Shown: positions 1-8,581 of the stretch, piece by piece
Numbering within the stretch: the first letter of the stretch is position 1
Layout of the letters: each line of letters begins with the position of its first letter
NCBI RefSeq assembly: GCF_019331795.1
Contig: NZ_JAHPZL010000001.1
Location: 178,717-242,716, forward strand
DNA: 64,000 bases
Direction of reading: 5' to 3'
Source of the DNA: Austwickia sp. TVS 96-490-7B
Lineage (GTDB): Bacteria; Actinomycetota; Actinomycetes; Actinomycetales; Dermatophilaceae
Position numbers and translations under genes: made by a program
Notes under the pieces: generated by a model
Told to the model about the DNA's origin: nothing
What the model saw: the letters and a program-made list of their open reading frames with translations, nothing else
The model's database searches: none

Positions 1-165
1 TACGACGGTTCTACTTTGGGCGTTATTTACGAGGCATTTCTAGGTCATTCTTGGCTACCACCCGATTCGGTAGAGCTCGAGTCGGGTGATGAGGGCGAAT
101 CGCCCTCACCATACGACGGTTCATCAGATATAACGACGAATGCTGTCTTTGAAGCTTTTCTGTAA
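1..165 (+). CDS. 3' end of a repeat-containing ORF (partial)
   Basis: Frame 1 is open from the first base to a TAA at 163-165, while the other two forward frames contain early stops. The 54 visible codons contain two copies of a degenerate protein repeat, YDGS...V.EAFL, 37 codons apart. The DNA word TACGACGGTTC recurs at 1-11 and 112-122. Repetition at both protein and DNA level favours real coding sequence. The tail overlaps the convergent gene at 124-561 by about 42 bases. The 5' part lies outside the window and I do not recognise the family. Confidence 0.4.
   Translation, partial: YDGSTLGVIYEAFLGHSWLPPDSVELESGDEGESPSPYDGSSDITTNAVFEAFL
60..107. terminator. two adjacent hairpins at the 3' end of the 124-561 gene
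   Basis: Arms 60-69 and 78-87 pair over ten bases with one G-T wobble. Arms GAGGGCG (91-97) and CGCCCTC (101-107) form a perfect 7-bp hairpin with a 3-base loop. They lie 17-64 bases past the stop of the minus-strand gene, so a terminator is likely. They also fall inside the forward ORF, which weakens one of the two readings. Confidence 0.4.
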
Positions 166-561
166 TGCTTCAGAGTCGGATTTTCCCACATTCACTCCGA
201 AGAAGACTCTGCCTGCTTCCGCCAGTTTTGAGCTAAAGGCCTCCGGGTCGCTAATTGACATATTATGCAAGAAACCTACGACATCGAAAGGTTCTTTACG
301 ACGGAAAGCGTTACCGGATTCTGCTCGGGTAAGAAGCTCTGCTAATGGGCGCAGTTTCGGTTCGTTTGCGGGGTTGGGGGGCCATGTGTAGGGCCTGCCG
401 GAATACTGGGCGAAGAACTGGTCCAGCTTCGGTGAGTGAAACATCCCGTCCATGAAGCATCCCCCTGCCGTCGCGGCGTCGTCGCTCTGCGCTGAGGCTG
501 CAACGCGTGCCAGTTTGGGTGGTGCCCACGCTGACGAGACCGCTCCGATCGACATGCTCAC
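124..561 (-). CDS. hypothetical protein
   Basis: The product is 145 aa and belongs to no family I can name. The start is GTG at 561, preceded by AAGGAGA with a 7-base spacer, one of the clearer ribosome sites in the island. An ATG two codons further in is the alternative. The N-terminus is Ala/Ser-rich. A single Cys lies in a CFMDGMF stretch, the middle is Pro-rich, and the C-terminal half is charged and probably helical. I see no signal peptide or membrane segment. It stands alone beside mobile-element debris. Confidence 0.6.
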   Translation of the reverse strand: MSMSIGAVSSAWAPPKLARVAASAQSDDAATAGGCFMDGMFHSPKLDQFFAQYSGRPYTWPPNPANEPKLRPLAELLTRAESGNAFRRKEPFDVVGFLHNMSISDPEAFSSKLAEAGRVFFGVNVGKSDSEALQKSFKDSIRRYI

Positions 562-931
562 GATTCGTCTCCTTGACGTAGACGGCCAGTCACTTGCTCA
601 TCGACAGCGAACGTCACTCATCGAGGTCTTTAGATGCCGAGGTGAATGAGCCGAGGGGAAAGAGCGGCGAGACGTCGGTCTGGAGCGTGCTCGACGTAGC
701 TGGCCACGAGGCATGGCCACTCAAAAGAGAAAGAAGGAAAGAAAACCTAGCGGACGTCCGACATTCGCTGAGTAAGCACCTGACGGTGCGCCGTAGGGGG
801 GCCTTTACTCGTTCACCGTATCGTGGGAGGTCCTGACTTGCGCAGGTGGGGTTGGATTTTGTGGTGCTGGCTGGTTTTATTGCTGTTCAGGGCCCTGTGG
901 GGTGGGGTGTTGACACACTAAGCTGCCCGGG

Positions 932-2238
932 GTGAGCCCGTTCTTGCCGAAGGTGAAGACTGCGTCGGGAGCGAGCATGGTCCAGATAGCTGTCCGTCAG
1001 GGAGGCCGGGACAAGGTTGTGGAGCATTTAGGGCTTGCTGCGGGGTTCGCGACCGCGGTGGTGACCGGCACGTGTAGTCGCGTGTTGGCTGAGGTGGTCG
1101 CTGCGGCCTATGACCAGTTCGGCTTCAGCCAGCCTGGGCGATGAGGGGTTCTTCCCACTGGTTCTGGCGCGTCTGGTTGAGCCGACCTCGGTCCGTGACA
1201 GCCCCCGTGTCCTGACCGAACTCGGGGTTCGCCCCCCGACACCGCAACTCGCTCTTAGCCGCGTTGCGGTGTGCCCACGAGCGGGACTACCGTGCCCGAA
1301 TCGCGTCAGCGTGTTTCGCCCACGCTTGAACTCACTCAGATCTGAGGCTGGTCTTGTATGACGTGACCACGTTGTACTTCGAAGCCGAACACTAAGACTC
1401 CCTGCGCAAGGTCGGGTATTCCAAGGAGCGGCGGGTCGATCCCCAAGTCGTGATCGGTGTGTTGGTCGACCGGCGTGGATTCCCCCTAGAGGTCACCTGT
1501 TGGGAGGGCAACAAGGCCGAGACCGCCACGAACCTGCCCACCGTGCGCGCACCCCAGGAACGCCACGGCGTCGCGGACATGGTCGTCGTCGCCGACGCCG
1601 GGATGCTGTCCGCGACGGACCTCAAAGAGCTCGACGCTGCAGAGTTGAGATTCATCGTCGGATCCCGCCAGACCAAAGCACCCGCCGACCTGTCATCCCA
1701 CTTCCGCTGGCACGCGGACACGTTCACCGACGGGCAACTCATCGACACCATCACACCCCGTCACGCCGCCACACCCAACGAGAACGCCCCCAACCCCATG
1801 GCCGAACCGGTGTGGGATCCGGTGATGCACCCAAAGTCATGGCGGGCAGTGTGGGCCTACACCACCAAACGAGCTGCCCGTGACGGGCGCACGTTGACAT
1901 TGCAGAAGAACCGCGCCAAAGCCGTCGTCGCAGGCAAACGCGCCGCCCACACCCCACGGTTCGTCACCATCCACAGCGACACCGCGGTCCTAGACGAGGC
2001 ATCCCTACCCCGCGCCCAACACCTGGCCAGGTTGAAGGGCTACGTCACCAACATCCCCGCCACCGCCCTAGCCGTAACCCACCACCTGCAGCAACGCACT
2101 CAACACAGCATCAACAACATCTCCCACACCCTGCGCCCCCTACACGACGCGACCATCCACATCGCCAGCAACGAAGCAATCACCCAAACCACCATTCCAC
2201 CCCAAGCCCAAACCATCCTCGACGCCTTAACCCACTAA
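932..2238 (+). pseudogene. IS1634-family transposase, multiply disrupted
   Basis: The start GTG at 932 encodes the usual N-terminus of this family (MSPF..KVKTASGA, then VEHLG). About 30 codons after VEHLG appear to be deleted, and the frame then shifts near 1140. Forms of RDYRARIASACFAHA and LYDVTTLYFEAE are readable between 1270 and 1390, but in-frame stops interrupt them, including TAA at 1393. From 1396 the frame is open to 2238 and carries the family signatures KVGYSKERRVDP and GFPLEV.CWEGNKAE. A second deletion near 2060 joins GYVTNIP to TALAV, removing the usual HDLWHVE..FRMSK catalytic segment. The gene is inactive. Confidence 0.85.
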
Positions 2239-2254
2239 ACCTGTGCAAGTCAGG
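2191..2254 (+). repeat. 64-bp direct repeat, copy 1 (IS right end)
   Basis: These 64 bases, the last codons of the transposase plus the right inverted repeat, are identical to 5101-5164. The match stops exactly at both ends (base 2190 differs from 5100, and 2255 from 5165). Confidence 0.95.
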
Positions 2255-2732
2255 CCAAAATCTCTGGGTGTTGAGATGACCGCTAGAACCCGCTATGCGT
2301 GCGACAGGGGCAGTAAGTCATGCCGAGCCCGGCGACCGTGACCCCGCCCTAGGGGGCCACCAGCAAGGTAACAGGCACAGTGCTGGAGTTCCGCCACTGG
2401 CCCCGCTGCAACCGCAGAGGACCATAGTCAATGGCTAGGCCGGGGACACCGAAGAAAATAGGCGATCGTCCAGCAATGAGTCACCGGACTAGCCGATCAC
2501 CGCGACCCGGAGCAATATGCCACGCCATGCCATACGTGGCGCCTCGAACCTAACGGGCTACAGGGCTCCACCGCGCGCGAGAGCGCGTGGACAGCTCCGA
2601 AACAATGGCCTCAACCGCCGCATGTGTTCCACTCCTACCGTGGATGTACGCCAGTACGCTCTCAGCGCCACTCGCGGAGTCATAAAGCCGCCCGATCTCA
2701 GCTCGAACATCGACAACTTCCACACCGTCTAC
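2255..2732. other. gene-free stretch between IS and ATP-grasp remnant
   Basis: I see no convincing gene in these 478 bases. Short open frames lack ribosome sites and recognisable protein. It begins at the IS right end and finishes at the stop codon of the ATP-grasp gene, so it is probably scar sequence. Confidence 0.5.
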
Positions 2733-3814
2733 TTAGAGAGCAGCCTCGCACCCTTGCAAACCATCTAGCCGCCACACCCCTTCAGGTGAGGACAAGAACC
2801 ATTGAAACGCAACATCGGGGACCCCCGCTTCGCGAATCGGCCTGGGGAGACTGCCCAATGCACTGGCTACTAGCGCCGCCTTTACCATGTCGAAGCCAGC
2901 AGCTCGCAACAACAAGTCGCCAATGTAGCCATCCATTCTGCCATTCACCTCTAGGATGTGTGGCTCGGGACTGGTGAGCTTTACCTCCGCGTGAGTGACG
3001 CCATCTTGCACACCCAAAGCAGCCAATTCGCAGTCTACCAGATTTAACAAAGCTCCACGTCGAGTAGAGTCGAGCGCGGCCGGAAATACGTACCCGCCCT
3101 CCCGAAATCCTCGGGGTCCCCTTATCCGTCCAGTAAGTCCAACATGCGCTCTATCACCCCCGGCACTGATCGTCTCGACTGAGACGTAGTCAGCGAACGA
3201 AGGATAGGGACAAAGGCCCTCGAGTAACTCTTCAACAACGAATCTAGCCTGGCCTAAACCGCATAAGTCCACTTCAGCGAAAAGCCGAGAGAAATCCCCT
3301 AAAGTGTCAAGCCTCGCACACCCAGCGCTGCCTACCCCGTCGATGGGTTTGATAAATGCGGGCGCGCCTATATTGCGGAGGGCGGCCGCAGCCCCATCTC
3401 GATCGCCGACCACCACACTTGTTACCATGTCAACGCCAGCCTCGGCTAGACAATGTCGCTGCAAAGACTTATCACGCAGCACAGACGCTGTATCCTTGGA
3501 AAAATTTACGGCAAACCCAACAGGTCTGCCACAGCGGCTGTCAATAAAATGCAAGACTCACTGAACGTGGTGATACCAGTGGGGTGAAAGCGTGACAGTT
3601 CCTCCGCGATGCCCCCGGGAGACTTGCCTTGCGAGTTGACCACTGCGCCCGCTAAGGAGAGCGAGTCGAGTGCTTTGGCGACATGAGGATCAGTGAAATC
3701 CGCAACGAAAACGCAGCGGCCCAATTTTCGGAAGCACCTGCTGATCCGTAAGGGATCCGCACCCTCAAGTCGTACATGACTGCGATGGTTGTGTGGTGAA
3801 GCGCCACGGCACAC
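2733..3814 (-). pseudogene. ATP-grasp ligase, single-base frameshift
   Basis: Two minus-strand frames together encode one ATP-grasp enzyme. The upstream frame (3814 to 3506) gives the N-terminal domain ending TAAVADLLGLP and then meets a stop. The downstream frame resumes at once with FSKDTASVLRDK..LQRHCLAEAGV, the usual start of the central ATP-grasp domain. It continues through FIKP..GVGSAG, FVVEELLEG, and a C-terminal EV.....HILEVNGRMDG metal/ATP site. One extra base near 3509-3511 would restore the frame. The GTG at 3814 is not certainly the true start. It lies just downstream of an MFS exporter, an arrangement seen in bacilysin-type dipeptide systems (BacD/BacE), so ligation of a small carboxylate to an amine is a fair inference. 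Substrate unknown. Confidence 0.7.
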
Positions 3815-3817
3815 CTT

Positions 3818-5029
3818 TCATTCCTCGTGGATCTTACCAGAGGCTACAAGAAGTAGCATGGCGCTAAACCAAACAACCTGCATGGTGCCAGCTACGATAA
3901 ACGGAATATTCGAGCCGAACCGCTCTGCAAGTATGCCTCCCAGAAATGCCCCTATGGGCACACTCCCCGCCCCGACTAGTCTGAAAGAACCATTAACTCG
4001 CCCCAACATTGCAGAAGGAATAATCCCTTGCCGAAGCGCCACCGTAAGAACCTGGTATATTGTGGTGCCGAGCATTAGGCAAAAAAACATCACGGACGCA
4101 ACCCATCCCGTATGCGACATCCCCGTCGCGACGCAGGCGACCGCTGATACCAGCTGCGCTGAAATCGCCGCAGGCAGTACACCGTAGTGCTTTGCGAATC
4201 GGTGAGCCACTAGGCTGCCTAGGACGCCGCCGAACCCACCAACAGTCACGAATACGGAGTACTGAACCGCATCCAGGCCCAGGTGATCAGAAGCAAAGAA
4301 TGCCTCTAGAGCCATAACTGCCCCGAAAGATAGGTTAATAACGCCTAGGCTGCTGGCCAGCACTATCATGAGAGAATCACTTCTTAGATAGCGAAAGCCT
4401 TCGCGAAGCATCTCCCCAGCGGAGCCTCCCGCCGAACTTTCAGTCTGCACCCGGGGCAGCGCCGACAAGCAGAATATGCCACCCAGAAAGCTAATCGAAT
4501 CCACAAAGAAAGGAATTCCCATGCCCATGGTGAACAGGAACCCGCCCAGTGGTTGCCCGACCGACGTGCGAAATATAAGGTTCGACGCTTGCAGTTGACC
4601 GCCCGCTCGTGCAAGTTCAGATCTATCGACAAGTGTTGGAAGCATCGCCTGATTGCCCACTCCAAAAAGAACCTCCCCAAGCCCCAGCATGCCTCCCATT
4701 AAAACGAGTAACGGGTAAGAGACAAGGTCCATCACAACCATCACAGCGAGAAAAGCGACGAGAACGCACCGGGCCGCGTCCACAGCGATCAGCATGTCTC
4801 GACGGACCACCTTGTCGGCGACGACGCCGGCTACCGGTGAGAGAAGTAGTGGCAAGGTAGCTACTGCTGTCAGCGCACCCAGCTTTACCGGATCACGCGT
4901 GACAGCCAAGCCAAGCAGGGGCAACGCCGTAACACGAACCCCATCGCCTAGAGCCGAGATCGCGGTTGCGGCAAGGTACCACTTAAAAGGCCCCACTCGG
5001 AACCTTCCTTCCTGCGTCAGCTCATTCAT
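3818..5029 (-). CDS. MFS efflux transporter
   Basis: This is a 403-aa membrane protein with about 12 hydrophobic segments, of the MFS drug/siderophore-exporter type (EntS/MFS_3-like). The early loop ISALGDGVR and the GVVADKVVRRD loop between helices 2 and 3 are typical. The ATG at 5029 is preferred over the GTG at 5041 because GTGGAG then sits 6 bases upstream. It ends 4 bases before the GTG that opens the ATP-grasp gene, so the two form one transcript. The sequence is AT-richer than the core genes, suggesting transfer. Likely role: export of the product of the neighbouring ligase, or self-resistance. Inference only. Confidence 0.8.
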   Translation of the reverse strand: MNELTQEGRFRVGPFKWYLAATAISALGDGVRVTALPLLGLAVTRDPVKLGALTAVATLPLLLSPVAGVVADKVVRRDMLIAVDAARCVLVAFLAVMVVMDLVSYPLLVLMGGMLGLGEVLFGVGNQAMLPTLVDRSELARAGGQLQASNLIFRTSVGQPLGGFLFTMGMGIPFFVDSISFLGGIFCLSALPRVQTESSAGGSAGEMLREGFRYLRSDSLMIVLASSLGVINLSFGAVMALEAFFASDHLGLDAVQYSVFVTVGGFGGVLGSLVAHRFAKHYGVLPAAISAQLVSAVACVATGMSHTGWVASVMFFCLMLGTTIYQVLTVALRQGIIPSAMLGRVNGSFRLVGAGSVPIGAFLGGILAERFGSNIPFIVAGTMQVVWFSAMLLLVASGKIHEE

Positions 5030-5100
5030 TGTGGTCTCCACACGGTCGCCCCCATCCGATCACACCTGCGGGGTTTGTGTCCTGACTACGGTCGCTAATG

Positions 5101-5164
5101 ACCATTCCACCCCAAGCCCAAACCATCCTCGACGCCTTAACCCACTAAACCTGTGCAAGTCAGG
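5101..5164 (+). mobile_element. IS right-end remnant, copy 2 of the 64-bp repeat
   Basis: Identical to 2191-2254, including the right inverted repeat (5149-5164). No other part of the IS is present. With copy 1 it brackets the ATP-grasp/MFS cassette in direct orientation. Confidence 0.9.
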
Positions 5165-5254
5165 TCTGATGTAAAGCAGCTTTACAAGCGCGGTATAGTT
5201 ATCGCATTAACACCGGCCCCTCTGTCGACGGCAACGTCGTCACGGGCCGGTTTT
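5165..5254 (+). ncRNA. putative abi-associated small RNA with intrinsic terminator
   Basis: The palindrome GTAAAGC-A-GCTTTAC (5171-5185) is followed by a -10-like TATAGT (5194-5199). A long hairpin follows: CCGGCCC (5213-5219) pairs with GGGCCGG (5244-5250). Inside it TGTCGACG and CGTCGTCA close a GCAA tetraloop (5231-5234) with one T-T mismatch. TTTT follows at 5251-5254 and the Abi_2 ATG comes at 5256. This is a textbook intrinsic terminator placed in front of, not behind, a gene. Abi_2/AbiF genes are known to carry a conserved upstream RNA (abiF RNA motif). That this is such an RNA is inferred from position and structure, not from an alignment. Confidence 0.5.
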
Positions 5255-5255
5255 C

Positions 5256-6269
5256 ATGTCTTGGACAGGAAAGCGGCCAGGCGTGACTGCCCCATACCGC
5301 AAGCCCCATCTGAGCGTTTCGGGGCAGGTCTGTCTGCTTCGCCAACGCGGTCTAGTCGTTGTCGACGTCGTCGCGGCGGAGCGGCTGCTCGGCGCCGTCG
5401 GCTACTACCGCCTCTCGGCGTACACATACCCGTACCGTGAGTTCCTTCCTCCTGGCACTCAGCCGGAGTCACGGACCCAGTTTCGTGCCGACACGATCCG
5501 CGCTGGCACCACCTTCGAGCAGGTCGCCGCGCTCTATGAGTTCGATCTCCGTTTGCGTCGGCTGTGCCTCGCAGCTACGGGAACGGTCGAAGTCGGCCTG
5601 CGCACGCGGGTAGCTGACGTCCTCGGTGCTCGTGATCCGTTCGGGCATGCGCATATCGAAGCGTTGGACCCAACAGCCTGCCGCACGACCATCCGTGGCG
5701 GGCGAACTCGCTTCGATGCTTGGCAGTCCAGGTCGGAGCAGCTTCTTCGCCAGGCGCGCAATGAGGACTTCGTCGCGCACTTCAAGCACAAGTACGACCC
5801 GCCCCCACCCGTGTGGGTCGCGTGCGAGACCTGGGACTTCGGTGCATTGAGCCGAGTGATGGGCCTGCTCCGCAAAGGTGACGCCATTACCGTCGCGAGG
5901 TCTGTCGGGGTCGAGAACGGCAGCCTACTGGTGCACATTGCCGAGGGACTCAACATCGTCCGCAACATCTCCGCCCACCACGGCCGGCTCTGGAACAGGA
6001 CGCTCACGCAGAGCATGCGCAGATTCCAGCCAGACGATGTGCCCCACGAATTGAGACACCTGACCAGCATCCGCGCCCGCGGGAGCGTTTATCCCTGGTT
6101 GACCTGGCTGGCTTACCTCTCCAAGTCGTTTAACCCGACCGTCACCTTCCCAAGCGAGGTCAGGGCGCTGGTCGAGACACTGCAGTCGTTGACGGGCTTC
6201 GCTCCAGTCGTCGACATGGGCTTCCCCAAAACGTGGCGGCAGGAGCAGATATGGCGCCCCGGAACCTGA
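5256..6269 (+). CDS. Abi_2 family abortive-infection protein (AbiD/AbiF-like)
   Basis: The product is 337 aa. Family marks are YRKPHLS near the N-terminus, the helix GYYRLSAYTYPYR, and RNISAHHGRLWNR near residues 236-248. The last contains R-X4-H (R236, H241), the RNase motif of HEPN-fold proteins. Abi_2 proteins act in phage defence, several of them as abortive-infection toxins. The ATG at 5256 touches the terminator's T-run and has no ribosome site. GTG at 5283, 9 bases after GGAAAG, may be the real start and would give 328 aa. Its end overlaps the next reading frame by 19 bases, suggesting coupled translation. The putative RNA upstream may be its antidote or regulator. Confidence 0.8.
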   Translation: MSWTGKRPGVTAPYRKPHLSVSGQVCLLRQRGLVVVDVVAAERLLGAVGYYRLSAYTYPYREFLPPGTQPESRTQFRADTIRAGTTFEQVAALYEFDLRLRRLCLAATGTVEVGLRTRVADVLGARDPFGHAHIEALDPTACRTTIRGGRTRFDAWQSRSEQLLRQARNEDFVAHFKHKYDPPPPVWVACETWDFGALSRVMGLLRKGDAITVARSVGVENGSLLVHIAEGLNIVRNISAHHGRLWNRTLTQSMRRFQPDDVPHELRHLTSIRARGSVYPWLTWLAYLSKSFNPTVTFPSEVRALVETLQSLTGFAPVVDMGFPKTWRQEQIWRPGT

Positions 6270-6832
6270 CTTCAGGCCCTGCTGCTCTCCTTGGCCTCAA
6301 GGTCGCCTATGAGCAGCTCTCGTAAGAGTGGCCATCCCAGTTGGAAATTCAAAAGCTCTCCAATTTTCTGCCAGCGGCGGGCATCGACATGCGGCTTCCC
6401 TTCACCAAGGGGCCCGATGGTCCCTACGCCGACGACCTCCGCAAGAGCCTGCGCGACATGGAAGGCCACTTCGTCTGCGGCTTCGGCGACGGTACCTCTC
6501 GGCCGCTGGACCTCGAGCCCATCGAGGTGACGAGCGCAGGTCGCCAGGCACTGGAGCAGGCTCTGGCCGAGGATCCGACAGCTCGCGAGGCGTTCCGGCG
6601 CGTCCTGGAGTTGGTCTCGGGCTTCGAAAGCGCCTATGGGCTGGAGCTGTTGGCATCGGTGCACTGGGCTACGACGCAAGACGGCGCGGCTTCACCCCAA
6701 GAGGCAGGCCAGAGCGTCCGCGACTGGACGACCCGCAAGGCCACGCTGTTCACTCAACCTCACGTCGCCGCAGCCTGGCTGGCTTTGGATCACGGAGGGT
6801 GGCTCCAAAGCGTGCCACAGCCCGTGGCCTGA
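6251..6832 (+). pseudogene. DarG C-terminal-domain-like protein, in-frame stop
   Basis: From ATG 6251 the frame runs through TSGPAALLGL, meets TAA at 6323-6325, and continues from 6326 to TGA at 6830. The second part contains LEIQKLSNFL, GPYADDLR, LEGHF..GFGDGT and SGFESAYGLELLASVHW. These match what I know of the C-terminal half of DarG, the antitoxin that restrains the DNA ADP-ribosyltransferase DarT. The N-terminal macro domain and any darT are absent. Either this is a decayed fragment, or the 163-aa part starting at TTG 6341 is made alone. It overlaps the Abi_2 gene, so it may once have been its partner. The DarG resemblance is fairly firm; partnership is speculation. Confidence 0.6.
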
Positions 6833-7176
6833 TCAGGCACGCGCTCTTCGTTCGGTGCGCCTCATGCTTACTTCAGGTATCGTCGCTGGCTTGCCCGCGC
6901 ACTAGTTCAAATCGACCCCAATAATGGCGGCGAACACGGCGGCCCGGCCGCGAGGGTGACCAGCGTCGATGCGGGCTCGGCGCCGAGCAAGCCAATAGCC
7001 AGGATAGCTATGCCGGCTAGGAAGAAACGTCTCCACCCTCATGGCATGGTCGGCTGCCGGTTGGTCACGGGTGCAGCATCGCAGCTGCATACCATCTGGT
7101 GACGAACATGCGAATGGGCCGGTGGGTCAGCGGCTGCCACTGCCTTTCGCTTTCCATTCAACTTCAGCTGTAATCG
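6833..7176. other. gene-free stretch with a possible membrane-segment relic
   Basis: There is no supported gene in these 344 bases. One minus-strand frame near 6905-7025 encodes a hydrophobic run (FFLAGIAILAIGLLG) but has no start or ribosome site and is preceded by a stop, so it is at most a relic. Confidence 0.4.
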
Positions 7177-7725
7177 CTACATCCGAAGCACAACGTCGCG
7201 CATCATCACACGCTCACCAACTTGGACGAGCAACTCTCCGCCTACCCCTTCTGAGCGGGACCAAACGAGAAACTGGACGCCTCCACGGTGGCTTCGCACT
7301 GAAACCTTTGACACCGCCTCCCGATACAAGTCAAGCCATTCTTCATCGCCATCGATACAGCGGATGGTCGCGGAACCAGCAATCTCATTCCACGTACAGG
7401 TGACGCTGCTTCCGTCTTTCGCCCACGCTGTCACAGATGCAACGCCAGGCTCTTCAGAGACCTCGACAACGACACCGAGTTCGCTGAGGTCATCCAACTG
7501 TGGAACCTCGACCTGATCTGGCATCACACACCGCCCTTCAGGATCACTGTCGAGAGCCGAAGTCCATCGTCGGTCACCTTCCCACGTCGACTCAAACTTC
7601 GGGAAACCACCAGGACCCGAGAACACCGAGCCACGGATCAGGTCGACGCCATCACCAGCACACAACGCCTCGAGAAGCTCGGACAGGGCAGACTGTGGCA
7701 TGGCCCCATCGGTGGACCCCTTCAT
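7177..7725 (-). CDS. hypothetical protein, possible orphan immunity protein
   Basis: The product is 182 aa with no family I recognise. It is acidic, has no signal peptide or membrane segment, and alternates beta-type stretches with a C-terminal EEWLDLYREAV helix, the general look of a small cytosolic immunity or partner protein. Starts at 7725 and eight codons further in (MPQSAL) are both possible; neither has a good ribosome site. It lies between toxin-antitoxin-like and polymorphic-toxin debris, which is the only basis for the immunity suggestion. Confidence 0.5.
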   Translation of the reverse strand: MKGSTDGAMPQSALSELLEALCAGDGVDLIRGSVFSGPGGFPKFESTWEGDRRWTSALDSDPEGRCVMPDQVEVPQLDDLSELGVVVEVSEEPGVASVTAWAKDGSSVTCTWNEIAGSATIRCIDGDEEWLDLYREAVSKVSVRSHRGGVQFLVWSRSEGVGGELLVQVGERVMMRDVVLRM

Positions 7726-8174
7726 TCAATGAGTACTCGGCCGTACACACCGAAGATCGCGCCGATGGCCCGCTACGCCCTCACGCCGCGCCGCCAGCCC
7801 TCAAACCTCACCACTCCCAGACACTCTCCTGACTTTTGACAATCGCTACCCTCGCAGTTCAAGGGCACTTTTCAGGTCACAGCACGCTCACAACCATGAA
7901 ATCTCCGGGCTAACCCCGGCGCCTGCCAGACCGTCTCCCTCCCATTTCCTGCTACCCGCGATGGCCAGCCTTGCTTCACACCAGGCAGAAGATCGTCCAC
8001 GCTATTTGCGTCAACACCGAACTGTTCAATCCAGAGAGCTAGCTGCAGCTGGCGCCTCCACGAGCACCGCCGCGATGGGGCGCGTCCGCGCCGATCAACG
8101 CTGGGGCTTGGGTCGCGTCGCATCGGTCTGCACCTTCAAGGGGGGCTGGGGCCCACCGGCTGCTACTTGGTGCG
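7726..8174. other. gene-poor stretch
   Basis: I find no convincing gene in these 449 bases. A minus-strand frame ending at 7872 contains LALWIEQFGVDANSVDDLLPG, which looks protein-like, but it has no credible start and may be the tail of a lost gene. Confidence 0.35.
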
Positions 8175-8581
8175 TCAGTTCGGCTTGACGAGGTTACTCT
8201 CCGGCAAGCAAGTGGGCATCGCCATCGCAACGTCGGCTCCTGATGGGTTCAGCGCGGAGACGGCCGCGCTAAACGCACTGACGGCGGTCGTGCGGACGGC
8301 GCTGGGCGACCTAGCCGTGGGCTGCTGAGAGCCTTGCGACCAGGTCGGATTCCGAGCGATTGGCGCCGCGATCCCCACCGCGTCATGAGCTGGCTGCCGT
8401 AGATGATAACCACGGCGTTGATGCCGCCGACGCAGTGGGCCACGCCCTTGCCCGTGCACTGCATCGTGTAGTCCTTGTGCGTGACCGAGCTGTACGCCGT
8501 TATCTGGCCGTCTAGACCGTCCAATCTCTCGCCCACGTACTTGGACCAGACGATCGCGGCTCGGAGCTCGTCTGGGGTGCG
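8175..8581 (-). pseudogene. fragment of an unidentified gene, frameshifted
   Basis: The minus strand reads DELRAAIVWSKYVGERLDG, then VTHKDYTMQCTGKGVAHCVGG and INAVVIIYGSQL, then shifts frame and ends with AFSAAVSALNPSGADVAMAM and a stop at 8175. The two halves look like one protein broken once near 8385. The 5' end is lost where the IS3 remnant begins at 8582. I cannot name the family. Confidence 0.4.

Larger units (their letters stand above)
832..2254 (+). mobile_element. decayed IS1634-type insertion sequence
   Basis: The left inverted repeat CCTGACTTGCGCAGGT (832-847) matches the reverse complement of the right one, ACCTGTGCAAGTCAGG (2239-2254), at 15 of 16 positions. Between them is a broken transposase of the IS1634 family. 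The element is shortened by internal deletions. No target duplication is visible (GGAGGT on the left, CCAAAA on the right), so the flanks have been rearranged or have decayed. Confidence 0.8.

Noticed and set aside
594-836. Small forward open frame before the IS left end
   Set aside because: No ribosome site, polar composition and it runs into the inverted repeat; probably not a gene.
832-5164. Complete composite transposon
   Set aside because: Only a right end is present at the second site and no target duplication is seen, so a functional composite element cannot be supported.
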